Below are positions 42,309-50,177 of a DNA stretch of 64,000 nt, one piece after another. Position 1 is the first letter of the stretch. Each line of letters starts with the position of its first letter. The DNA comes from JAWVYT01 sp046483065. GTDB lineage: Bacteria > Gemmatimonadota > Gemmatimonadetes > Longimicrobiales > RSA9. The notes under the pieces are model-generated. The model worked only from the letters and a program-made list of their open reading frames with translations. It was not told the origin of the DNA and did no database searches. Position numbers and translations under genes: made by a program. Location: positions 89,444 through 153,443 of the forward strand of contig JAWODW010000053.1 of assembly GCA_046483065.1 (NCBI GenBank), read 5' to 3'.

Positions 42309-42851
42309 ATGGAACTACTGCAACAGGTATTTGGGGGCCCCTGGGGCCCACTGGTGATCTTCTGCCTGCGCATCTTCGACGTATCGCTGGCCACGCTGCG
42401 GATGCTCTTCACCATGCGGGGGCGCAGGGTGCTGGTCCCGCTCATCGGGTTCTTCGAGGTGCTGATCTGGCTCTTCGCGGCCGGGACCGCGGTCCAGTAC
42501 CTGAACAGCCCGCTCCATGCCGTGGGGTACGCCGGCGGGTTCGCCGCCGGCACGGCGGTGGGGCTGTGGATCGAGGAGAAGCTGGCGTTGGGCCTGGCCC
42601 GTGTGCAGGCGTTCAGCCGCCATAGCGGGGTGGAGCTGGCCGAGGCGCTCCGGGGGCAGGGCTTCGGCGTGACGGAGTTCCTGGGCCAGGGCCGGGAGGG
42701 GAACGTGGAGCTGGTCAGCACCGTGGTCCGGCGCGCCGACGTGCCCCACATTCTGAAGATGGTGGACGCGTGGGACCCGGACGCGTTCGTGACGGTGGAC
42801 GAGCCCCGGTCGATCCACAGGGGCTGGCTCATGCAGAAGCGGCGCAAGTAG
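42309..42851 (+). CDS. UPF0316 (DUF2179/DUF5698) membrane protein
   Basis: A 180-residue membrane protein. Three N-terminal helices (WGPLVIFCLRIFDVSLATLRML; VLVPLIGFFEVLIWLFAAG; GYAGGFAAGTAVGLWIEEKLALG) are the DUF5698 part, and the C-terminal 80 residues form a DUF2179-like ACT-type fold (EFLGQGREGNVELVSTVVRR). Function of this family is unknown. The ATG at 42309 follows AAGGTGGGC. It diverges from mscS. Confidence 0.88.
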   Translation: MELLQQVFGGPWGPLVIFCLRIFDVSLATLRMLFTMRGRRVLVPLIGFFEVLIWLFAAGTAVQYLNSPLHAVGYAGGFAAGTAVGLWIEEKLALGLARVQAFSRHSGVELAEALRGQGFGVTEFLGQGREGNVELVSTVVRRADVPHILKMVDAWDPDAFVTVDEPRSIHRGWLMQKRRK

Positions 42852-42951
42852 TTCGGTCGGGCGCTGCGCGCCCTCCCGGCGGGCGCCATCGCTCCGTCGC
42901 CTGCGGCGGACTCCGCTCGGCGCGGCGGGCTCGCCTTCGGCTCGCGGCGGG

Positions 42952-43250
42952 GCCCGTTAGGTGCCGGGCGGTTTCTGCATTCGCGGTGCCGCGCGGGGTA
43001 CAGGATGGCCCCGTCCGGGGGAGGCGAGTTCCGCGTTGGCGGCGCCGTATTGATGCATCCCCTGTCGTAGAAACGGGTCGTAGGGTCCCGAAATCCTTGT
43101 CCGTGATCCCCGCGTTTTCTTCGCGGTCCCCGCGTCAAAGCTGTTACGAACGTTGCGTTGCCGTGAAGCCTGCTCTCGCCTGTATCTCGGACAAGCCCAC
43201 CGCGAATCCGCGCGGACCGGGAGCGTTGCCTCGCCCGGCACCTAACGGGC
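42952..43250. mobile_element. Inverted-repeat-bounded 299-bp element (mini-cassette or MITE)
   Basis: Perfect 19-base inverted repeats, GCCCGTTAGGTGCCGGGCG at 42952-42970 and its complement at 43232-43250, enclose about 260 bases with no convincing gene. The arms contain GTTAGGT and ACCTAAC, which fit the GTTRRRY and RYYYAAC core sites of integron cassettes, as do the arms of the cassette array at 61-64 kb. No full attC is seen on either side and no clear target duplication. It lies in the 462-base gap between the UPF0316 gene and nadA; the rest of that gap is GC-rich hairpin sequence. Confidence 0.55.
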
Positions 43251-43313
43251 TCCCAGCCGCGCGCCTCCGGCGCGTCCGCCGCCGGAGCCCGAAGGAATCC
43301 CGGCTTACCCGGC

Positions 43314-44414
43314 TTACCCGATCTCCAGCATCCGCTCGATGGACGCCCGGGCCTCGGTGCGGGTCGGCTCCGGCACGTCCACCTCGTAGCGGTCGTGGAG
43401 GAGTGCGTCGCGGACGTTCTCGAGGGTGATCTCGCCCATGTGGGGGCAGCGGACGGAGCACAGCCGGACCATCTCCTTGCCCTCGGTCTCGGCCACGATG
43501 TTGTCGGCCATGGAGCACTCGGTCAGGAGCAGGTAGCGCTCGGAGTCGGACTCCTTGACGGCCTTGATGAGGGCGCTGGTGCTGCCGCTGAAGTCGCTGG
43601 CCTCGACCACCTCGGGGCTGCACTCCGGGTGGGCCAGGACCTGGACGTCGGGGAACTGTTCGCGCACGCGCTCGATGTCTTCCACGGTGAACTGCTCGTG
43701 GACCTCGCAGCGGCCCCGCCAGCCGACGATGTCGTACTCGAGCTCGCCGGACTCGCCGGGGCCGTGGCCGTTGCCGGACAGCCCGGCGGGCATCCCGCCG
43801 TCGACCTTGGGGAAGATGATCTTCTTCCCGGTCTCCCGGGCCACGTTCTTGGCCAGGAACTCGTCGGGGAGGAAGATGACCCGGTCGCTGTCCAGGCTCT
43901 CCACCACCTTCGCGGCGTTGGAGCTGGTGCAGCAGATGTCGGTCTCGGCCTTCACGTCGGCGTAGGTGTTGACGTAGGTGACCACGGGCACGCCGGGGTA
44001 CTTCTTCTTCAGGCGGCGCACATCCTCGCCGGTGATGGACTCGGCCAGCGAGCAGCCGCCTTTTGCGGTGGGCAGCAGCACCTTCTTCTCGGGGCTCAGG
44101 ATCTTGGCGGTCTCGGCCATGAACCGCACGCCGCAGAAGACGATGGGGTCGCCGGGTGCCTCGGCGGCCAGTCGGCTGAGCTCGAGGGAGTCGCCCTTGA
44201 AGTCGCAGACGGAGTGGTAGAGGGCGGGCTCCATGTAGTTGTGGCCGAGGATCACGGCGCCGCGCTCCGCTTTGAGCGCGTTGATCTCGGCGGCCAGCTC
44301 GGCCTTGTGCCGGATCTCGAAGTCGGGGAGCACGTCGCCGAGCCGGGCCTTGAGCGCCTCGTACATGGCGCCTGCGTCCGTGGTCTTCGCGGTGTCGATC
44401 GTGGTCTTCGTCAT
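43314..44414 (-). CDS. nadA: Quinolinate synthase
   Basis: Condenses iminoaspartate with dihydroxyacetone phosphate to quinolinate in NAD synthesis; a cytosolic [4Fe-4S] enzyme. 366 residues, with ILGHNYMEPALYHSVCDF, FCGVRFMAETAKIL and GGCSLAE, and the cluster cysteines in KGGCS, HPECSPE and VRCPHM. One position after VGWRGRCEVHEQF is the lid region. It lies 8 bases downstream of nadC, and nadB is not in the window. Confidence 0.96.
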   Translation of the reverse strand: MTKTTIDTAKTTDAGAMYEALKARLGDVLPDFEIRHKAELAAEINALKAERGAVILGHNYMEPALYHSVCDFKGDSLELSRLAAEAPGDPIVFCGVRFMAETAKILSPEKKVLLPTAKGGCSLAESITGEDVRRLKKKYPGVPVVTYVNTYADVKAETDICCTSSNAAKVVESLDSDRVIFLPDEFLAKNVARETGKKIIFPKVDGGMPAGLSGNGHGPGESGELEYDIVGWRGRCEVHEQFTVEDIERVREQFPDVQVLAHPECSPEVVEASDFSGSTSALIKAVKESDSERYLLLTECSMADNIVAETEGKEMVRLCSVRCPHMGEITLENVRDALLHDRYEVDVPEPTRTEARASIERMLEIG

Positions 44415-44422
44415 CGTCCGTC

Positions 44423-45274
44423 TCAGCTCTCCCAGTCGAACTCCAGGGCTACATCCAGTGCGGGCGCCGAATGGGTGAGGGCACCCACGGAGATGAGGTC
44501 GACCCCGCTCTCCGCCGCCGCGCGCACGCTCTCGAGTGTGATCCCGCCCGAGGCCTCGGCCAGCGCCGCACCGGCGATCTGGTCCACGGCCAACGCCAGC
44601 TGTTCCGGCGTCATGTTGTCGAGCAGGATGCCGTCGGCTCCCGCCTCCAGCGCTTCCGCTACGTCCTCCATGCTGTCCGCCTCGAGGGTCACGAACACGC
44701 CGTGCCCCATGCGACGACGGGCCTCGGCCACCGCTTCCGGCACCCCGACGCCCGCTTCTCTCAATGCCGACCGGTGGTTGTCCTTCAGCATGAAGCCGTC
44801 GGACAGCCCCATCCGGTGGTTGTGGCCGCCGCCGCAGCGGACGGCGTACTTCTCCAGCTCCCGCAGCCCGGGCGCGGTCTTGCGCGTGTCCACGATCCGG
44901 GCGCCGGTGCCCTCCAACGCCCGTACGTACTCCCGGGTCAGCGATGCGATCCCGCTCAGGTGGCCCAGGAAGTTCAGCGCCACCCGCTCGCCCGACAGGA
45001 TCGGTCGGGCCGGGCCGGTGATCGAGGCCAACCGGGCGCCGGCGCTCACCTCGTCGCCATCGGCCACGTGGAGTGTGACGTCCAGCGACGGGTCCAGCTC
45101 GAGGAACACGGCCCGGGCCAGCTCGAGGCCCGCGACCACGCCCGCGGCGCGGGTCACGAGGGTGGCCGACGCACGGGTACCCTCGGGGACCAGGAGGTCG
45201 GTGGTGACGTCGCCGGACCCCAGATCCTCCGCCAGTGCTTCGCCGGCGTACCGCCGCAGGATGAGTCTGTTCAC
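44423..45274 (-). CDS. nadC: Nicotinate-nucleotide pyrophosphorylase (carboxylating)
   Basis: Converts quinolinate and PRPP to nicotinate mononucleotide, the step after NadA. 283 residues, the normal size, from GTG 45274; an in-frame TTG at 45355 would add 27 non-conserved residues. Marks: EALAEDLGSGDVTTDLLVP, NFLGHLSGIASLTREYV, DTRKTAPGLRELEKYAVRCG, GGHNHRMGLSDGFMLKDNH and DGILLDNMTPEQ. It forms an operon with nadA and, with an 86-base gap, follows serA. Confidence 0.95.
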   Translation of the reverse strand: MNRLILRRYAGEALAEDLGSGDVTTDLLVPEGTRASATLVTRAAGVVAGLELARAVFLELDPSLDVTLHVADGDEVSAGARLASITGPARPILSGERVALNFLGHLSGIASLTREYVRALEGTGARIVDTRKTAPGLRELEKYAVRCGGGHNHRMGLSDGFMLKDNHRSALREAGVGVPEAVAEARRRMGHGVFVTLEADSMEDVAEALEAGADGILLDNMTPEQLALAVDQIAGAALAEASGGITLESVRAAAESGVDLISVGALTHSAPALDVALEFDWES

Positions 45275-45360
45275 GTGAGCTCGCTTGATCCGTCCACTAC
45301 GTCCGTCGCGCGCCGATTGGAACCCGGAAGGTACAGCGATGTTCCTCTGCCACAACCGCG

Positions 45361-46965
45361 TCAGAGTGCCACCTGGTGCACGGCCAGGACCTCCATGAGG
45401 TCCTCGAGGGAGCGGAGCAGCTCGCCGCTGAGCTTGGTGTCCACGGCGATGGCGGCCAACGCCTCACCGCCGGCCTCGACCCGGCCCTGGTGGTACTCGC
45501 CGATGTTCACACCGGCCTCGCCCAGGAGCGTGCCCACGTGGCCGATGACGCCGGGGACGTCGCGGTTGCGGAGGATGACCAGGACGCCCTCGGGGCGGAC
45601 GTCGATCTCGTACTCGTTGATCCGCACGATCCGGGGGTGCTCGCCCCGGACGGCGCCGGCCACGCGCGTCTCGCAGGCGCCGCGGGAGACGCGGACCTCG
45701 AGGGACTCGGCGAAGTCGCCGGCGGGCTCCATGAGCGACCGGCTGAGGTGGATCCCCCGGCCCTCGGCCAGGTGCACGGCGTTGACCAGGTTCACGCTGC
45801 CCGCGCCCACCACGTCCCGGAGCACGCCCACCAGCGCTGCGGCGGCCAGCGGCCGGAGGGCGTCACTGTCGGCGCCGCCGGCGTAGCGGAGCTCCACGGT
45901 CTCGACGGTGCCGCAGAGGGCGCGGGCCACCTGGCCGAGACGGGTGGACAGCTCCATGAGTGGCCCGAGACGACGGACCAGCTCGCCGCCCACGGCGGGG
46001 CCGTTGATGGCCCTGGAGACGTCGCCGGTGAGGAGCGCGTGGCGAACGGACCGGGCCACCTCGTGGGCCACGTTGTGCTGGGCCTCCCGGGTGGCGGCGC
46101 CGATGTGGGGTGTCATCACCACGGTGTCGAGCCCCAGCAGGGGGTGGTCTTCGGGGAGCGGCTCGGCGGCGTAGACGTCCAGCGCCGCGCCGGCGATCCA
46201 CTCCTCACGGAGCGCATCGGCCAGAGCGGCCTCGTCGAGGACGCCGCCCCGGGCCGCGTTGATGATCACCGCCGTGGGCCGCATGAGCGCCAGCTCGTCG
46301 GCGCCGATGAGGCCGCGGGTGGCGTCGGTCAGCGGGACGTGGAGGGAGACGACATCGCCGCGTCGCATGGCCTCCTCCAGGGAGACGGGCTCGATCTGGA
46401 GCTCCCTCGCCCGCTCCGGCTGGAGGTACGGGTCGTGGGCGATGATCTCCATCCCGAAGGCCCGGGCCCGGCGGGCGACCTCGCCGCCGATGCGGCCGGC
46501 GCCGATGAGCGCCAGCGTCTTGCCCTGGAGCTCGGAGCCGCGGAACCGCTTCCGGTCCCACTCGCCCCGACGCATGGACCGGTCGGCGGCGGCCACCTTC
46601 CGCACGGCCGCCAGCATAAGGGCCAGCGTCAGCTCGGCGGCGGAGGCGGTGTTCCCCGATGGCGCGTTGAAGACGGCGATCCCCGCCTCGGTGGCCGCCT
46701 GGACGTCAATGTTGTCCACGCCCACGCCGGCCCGGCCGATGACCTTGAGGCGGGTCAGTCCCTCGAGGATCGGGCGGTCGAGGGTGGTGGTGGAGCGGAT
46801 CAGGACGCCATCCACGCCCTCCAGCGCTTCCCGGAGCCCGCGGGCGTCCAGGTCGGTGGCCTCCACCAGCTCGAACTCCTCCTCCAGCGGCGCGAGACCC
46901 GACGTGGGGATCCGGTCGGCCAGGAGGATCCGTCGGTCGGACAGCAGGACCCGTTGCTCAGACAC
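45361..46965 (-). CDS. serA: D-3-phosphoglycerate dehydrogenase
   Basis: Oxidises 3-phosphoglycerate to 3-phosphohydroxypyruvate with NAD, the first step of serine synthesis. 534 residues, the long type 1 form: catalytic and NAD domains (KVIGRAGVGVDNID, LIGAGRIGGEVARRA, NAARGGVLDEAALADAL, PHIGAATREAQ), an intervening ASB domain (about 320-450) and a C-terminal ACT domain (RNRDVPGVIGHVGTLLGEAG) that may allow serine feedback. GTG start overlaps the preceding serC end by 8 bases. Confidence 0.95.
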   Translation of the reverse strand: MSEQRVLLSDRRILLADRIPTSGLAPLEEEFELVEATDLDARGLREALEGVDGVLIRSTTTLDRPILEGLTRLKVIGRAGVGVDNIDVQAATEAGIAVFNAPSGNTASAAELTLALMLAAVRKVAAADRSMRRGEWDRKRFRGSELQGKTLALIGAGRIGGEVARRARAFGMEIIAHDPYLQPERARELQIEPVSLEEAMRRGDVVSLHVPLTDATRGLIGADELALMRPTAVIINAARGGVLDEAALADALREEWIAGAALDVYAAEPLPEDHPLLGLDTVVMTPHIGAATREAQHNVAHEVARSVRHALLTGDVSRAINGPAVGGELVRRLGPLMELSTRLGQVARALCGTVETVELRYAGGADSDALRPLAAAALVGVLRDVVGAGSVNLVNAVHLAEGRGIHLSRSLMEPAGDFAESLEVRVSRGACETRVAGAVRGEHPRIVRINEYEIDVRPEGVLVILRNRDVPGVIGHVGTLLGEAGVNIGEYHQGRVEAGGEALAAIAVDTKLSGELLRSLEDLMEVLAVHQVAL

Positions 46966-48076
46966 TGTGGGCCACGGTTTCCTTCAGCACGTCGGCCAGA
47001 ACGTCGAGGAGCGCGTCCAGCTCGGCCACGGTGTGGTCGCCCATGTGACCGATGCGGATCATGTCACGCTTCATGGGGCCGTAGCCCGGCGCCACCACCC
47101 AGCCGTGGGCACGGAGGCCGGCGCATACGTCGGGGGCGTCCGTCCCGTCGGGGAGCGTGACGCCGGTGACCGTGGGCGACCGGAAGCCGGCGGGGGCCAG
47201 GATCCCCAGCCCGAGGCCGGCGTCGTTCACCTCGTCGATCCACCGGTAGGTCCGGTCGGCCATGGCACGGTGCCGGGCCCAGCGGTTCTCGATGCCCTCC
47301 TCGAGGATCGCCTCCATCTGGGTGGCGGCGGCGTACATGAGGGAGAGGGCCGGCGTGTTCGGCGTCTGGTTCTTCTGCAGGTTGCGCTCGAAGGCCAGCA
47401 CGTCGAAGTAGAGGCCCCGCCCGGCGTTGGACCGGGCCCGGTCGAGGATGTTTTCCTGGACCGCGGCAAAGCCGAGCCCCGGCGGGAGGGCGAGGGCCTT
47501 CTGCCCGCCGGTTACCACGTAGTCGATCTCCCAGGCATCGGTCTCCACGGGCGCGCCCGCCATGCTACTCACCGCGTCCACCAGGACCACGGCGTCATGG
47601 GCGTGGGCCACCTCCGCCAGCTCGCCGATGGGGTTGAGCACGCCGGTGGAGGTCTCGGAGTGACAGATGGTGACGGTGTCGTAGTCGCCGGCCTCCAACG
47701 CGTCGGCCAGCATCTCGGGCGTGTGGTGCTCGCCCCACTCCACGGTCACCCGGTCGACCTCAAGGCCGCACGCCTCGGCGATCCGGGCGAACCGCTCGCT
47801 GAACGCGCCGTTCACCAGGCTCAGGACCCGGTGCAGGGCGGCGTTGCGGATGGCCATCTCCATCATCCCCGTCCCGCTCGACGGCGCCAGGTAGACCGGC
47901 CGCTGCGTCCGGAACGCGTGCTTCAGCCCCGGCTGGATCCGCTCCATGAGCGCCTCGGCCTCCGGCGTGCGGTGCCCCATCATGGGCCCCGTCATGGCCT
48001 CCCGCACCTCCCGCCGGACCTCGGTGGGACCCGGCAGGAAGAACCGGCCGAACGCGTTCCCCGTGTCTATCTCCAC
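46958..48076 (-). CDS. serC: Class V aminotransferase acting as phosphoserine aminotransferase
   Basis: PLP enzyme of 372 residues in the alanine-glyoxylate/phosphoserine aminotransferase group. Opening FFLPGPTEVRREVREAM, the PLP-phosphate and ring contacts in APSSGTGMMEMAIRN and ILVDAVSSMAGAP, and the Schiff-base lysine in TGGQKALALPPG. Sequence alone would allow alanine-glyoxylate activity, but its position between serB and serA, overlapping both, argues for the serine-pathway transamination of 3-phosphohydroxypyruvate by glutamate. Start is GTG 48076. Confidence 0.88.
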   Translation of the reverse strand: MEIDTGNAFGRFFLPGPTEVRREVREAMTGPMMGHRTPEAEALMERIQPGLKHAFRTQRPVYLAPSSGTGMMEMAIRNAALHRVLSLVNGAFSERFARIAEACGLEVDRVTVEWGEHHTPEMLADALEAGDYDTVTICHSETSTGVLNPIGELAEVAHAHDAVVLVDAVSSMAGAPVETDAWEIDYVVTGGQKALALPPGLGFAAVQENILDRARSNAGRGLYFDVLAFERNLQKNQTPNTPALSLMYAAATQMEAILEEGIENRWARHRAMADRTYRWIDEVNDAGLGLGILAPAGFRSPTVTGVTLPDGTDAPDVCAGLRAHGWVVAPGYGPMKRDMIRIGHMGDHTVAELDALLDVLADVLKETVAHSV

Positions 48077-48804
48077 TCCACCATCCCCTGGTCGATGAGC
48101 GCCTTGCCGCGTCTGTAGACCACACCCGCCCGGTCATCCTCGGGGTCCTCACCGCCGAGTGCAAGCGGGACCACCGGGGCGAGCGACCGCGAACGCACCA
48201 CCACCGGCGCGGCGTCCACCACCTCCGACCGCTCCACCACGCCGGCGTAGGCCACGAAGAGGTCCACGTCGTCGTGGGCCTCCAGGTCCGTGGCGCCGTC
48301 GCCGACGAACATGACCGGCTCCGAGAGGCCGTTCGCCTTCCACGCGCGTATGACCTCCGCCTTGCCGCCGGCGCGGGCGGGGCCCACGTCCTCGAACCCC
48401 ACGTACGCGCCCGCATCGTCGAATCGGATCGGGACGGCGGACACCGCCCCGGCGTCCAGCCCCAGGTGCCCGGCCAGCCCCGCCACGGCCGGGAGCAGGC
48501 CGCCGGAGATGACCCGCACGTCCACGCCGGAGGAGCGGAGCGCGGCGATGGTGGCCTCGGCGTCGTCCACGAGGCCCTCCACGTAGCGGGGGACGAGAGC
48601 CTCGACCTCGCTGCGATGGGGGCGGATCAGCTCGAGGCGCCGGCCGTAGACCTCCTCCAGCGGGACCTCCCCCGCCATGGCCGCGCGGGTCAGCGCGTCG
48701 ATCTCATCGCGGACGTCCGCCGCCAGCTCCGCGATCCCCTCGAGGGCCGAGAGCGTCGAGTCGCAGTCGAAGACCACGGTGCGATAGTGTGTCATCTGGC
48801 TCAT
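48067..48804 (-). CDS. serB: Phosphoserine phosphatase
   Basis: HAD-superfamily phosphatase of 245 residues that releases serine from phosphoserine. Motif I VVFDCDSTLS (the DxDST nucleophile), motif II in VRVISGGLLP, and motif III/IV FVGDGATDLEAHDDVD are complete, with the helical cap between motifs I and II. ATG 48804 begins MSQMTHYR; an alternative ATG lies nine bases in. It overlaps serC by 10 bases, completing the serB-serC-serA set. Confidence 0.93.
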   Translation of the reverse strand: MSQMTHYRTVVFDCDSTLSALEGIAELAADVRDEIDALTRAAMAGEVPLEEVYGRRLELIRPHRSEVEALVPRYVEGLVDDAEATIAALRSSGVDVRVISGGLLPAVAGLAGHLGLDAGAVSAVPIRFDDAGAYVGFEDVGPARAGGKAEVIRAWKANGLSEPVMFVGDGATDLEAHDDVDLFVAYAGVVERSEVVDAAPVVVRSRSLAPVVPLALGGEDPEDDRAGVVYRRGKALIDQGMVEWR

Positions 48805-48821
48805 GTCGGGCCGTCCGTTCG

Positions 48822-49685
48822 TCAACCGCCCGCCCGGATCAGCCAGCCTCCCTTTCCGCCGGGCAGGTATCGGATCTCGCCGCCCAGGATGTCGCGCCAC
48901 GAGTAGGCGATCCGCGTCTCGTCCGCCCGGTCGCCGTCGTCGAGGAGGACCACCGCGCCCGGCGCGAGGCGGTCCTTCAGCAGCGGGACGGCGGGCCAGC
49001 GGGCGTCCTTCCCGATCTTACCCGGCGGGCCGTCCACCACCAGCAGATCGATGATCTCCGGGAGCCGCGCCTCCAGCACCTCCATCGAGTACCACGGGTA
49101 GACCTCGCCGTCGATCTCGTGCTCGGCGATCGGCGCGTGCACCACCGTGGCCACCTCGCCCAGGCCCCGGTCCTCGATCCAGCCACGGGTCCGGTCCGCG
49201 AACTCCTCCAGGTGGTCCACCGCCGTCAGGTGACCCGCGCCCAGGTGGCCCAGCCGCTGCGCGATGAGCACCGACGAGTGCCCCGAGCCCAGCTCCACGA
49301 TCCGGCCCGGCCGCTCGTTCACCTGCTGCACCAGGTTCTCCGCGAATACCGCGTCCATCGCCCAGAGGTCCGTCCCCACCAGACGCTCCCCCGTGAACGG
49401 ACGGATATTGATGTACGCCCGCAGCTCGTGGATCACCCGGAGCGCCGCCTTCTGGATCGCCAGGATCGGAAGTCCCACCGCCACGAACCCGAACAGGAAC
49501 GCCCACACCGGCGCCAGCGAGCCCCCGCGCGCGAAGGCCGTCAGACCCCGGGTCGTCTCCTGCAGCGCTCCCACCGCCAGCGCCGCGAACAGACCGCCGA
49601 TCAGCCCCAGGATCAGGGGCAGCACCGGCGCGTCCCACGTCTTGCTCGATTTCCTGAACTTCCGGAACCGCTGTGATTTCGCCAT
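48822..49685 (-). CDS. Membrane-anchored class I methyltransferase-like protein
   Basis: A 287-residue protein: basic N-terminus, two hydrophobic helices (PVLPLILGLIGGLFAALAVG; WAFLFGFVAVGLPILAI), then a Rossmann-type methyltransferase domain with motif I IVELGSGHSSVLIAQRL, an acidic strand end HLTAVDHLEEFA and IIDLLVVDGPPG, as in the Methyltransf_24 group. The substrate is unknown. It lies 17 bases upstream of serB and appears to be the first gene of the serB-serC-serA-nadC-nadA cluster, driven from the AT-richer region at 49.8 kb. Confidence 0.78.
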   Translation of the reverse strand: MAKSQRFRKFRKSSKTWDAPVLPLILGLIGGLFAALAVGALQETTRGLTAFARGGSLAPVWAFLFGFVAVGLPILAIQKAALRVIHELRAYINIRPFTGERLVGTDLWAMDAVFAENLVQQVNERPGRIVELGSGHSSVLIAQRLGHLGAGHLTAVDHLEEFADRTRGWIEDRGLGEVATVVHAPIAEHEIDGEVYPWYSMEVLEARLPEIIDLLVVDGPPGKIGKDARWPAVPLLKDRLAPGAVVLLDDGDRADETRIAYSWRDILGGEIRYLPGGKGGWLIRAGG

Positions 49686-49784
49686 AGACCGCCAAAAATG
49701 TCGGCGACGACGGGTGGGCGCAACGTCCGGCTCCTGAATCCGAACCCCGCGCCGCGCCGCAGCCCCCTGTCTTCATCGAAAATC

Positions 49785-49885
49785 ATTCGAACGTGAATGA
49801 ACTACTTCCGAGCTATTATCGCTAAGTCTTTGGTATTAAAGGACTTAGTATAGAACGGCCGCAGAACGTTCGTTCACGTTCGATT
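49785..49885. promoter_or_regulatory. AT-rich region with nested inverted repeats upstream of the ser/nad cluster
   Basis: The region is strikingly less GC-rich than its surroundings. An outer inverted repeat pairs ATTCGAACGTGAATGAAC (49785-49802) with 49868-49885 (16 of 18). An inner stem-loop uses TAAGTC (49823-49828) and GACTTA (49842-49847). It lies about 100-200 bases before the methyltransferase start codon, so it could be an operator/promoter block, or the remains of a small mobile element. I cannot tell which. Together with the tandem repeats to its right it fills the 492-base gap. Confidence 0.5.
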
Positions 49886-50042
49886 AATCTCGCCGCACGA
49901 TGACCGGGCCCGGTCGCCTGCGGGCCTCGAGCGTCGAGCCTGGATCCTGGTCCCGAGCGTCGAGCCCGGACCACGCGGTGAGGCCCCAAGCTCGGACGGC
50001 ATCCCCGCGTACCGACGCCCGATTCGAGCCTCAAACCCTCGG

Positions 50043-50161
50043 GCTCGAACCCTCGGGCTCGAACCCTCGGGCTCGAACCCCGAGCTCGAACCCCGAGCTC
50101 GAACCCTTGGGCTCGAACCCCGAGCTCGAACCCCGAGCTCGAACCCCGAGCTCGAACCCGA
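50043..50161. repeat. Tandem 13/14-bp repeats
   Basis: About nine head-to-tail copies of GCTCGAACCCYCGG-like units: first 14-base GCTCGAACCCTCGG, then mostly 13-base GCTCGAACCCCGA. Unit junctions create CGAGCTCG palindromes. The array lies just beyond the DUF4173 stop. No gene is present. Unit length and uniform spacing without spacers exclude a CRISPR. Confidence 0.8.
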
Positions 50162-50177
50162 ATCCCGGGCCCGGACT

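Noticed and set aside
46958..48076. Alanine-glyoxylate aminotransferase as the main role
   Set aside because: Family resemblance permits it, but overlap with serB and serA makes phosphoserine aminotransferase the better explanation.
50043..50161. CRISPR array
   Set aside because: Units are contiguous with no spacers, and no cas gene is nearby; it is a simple tandem repeat.
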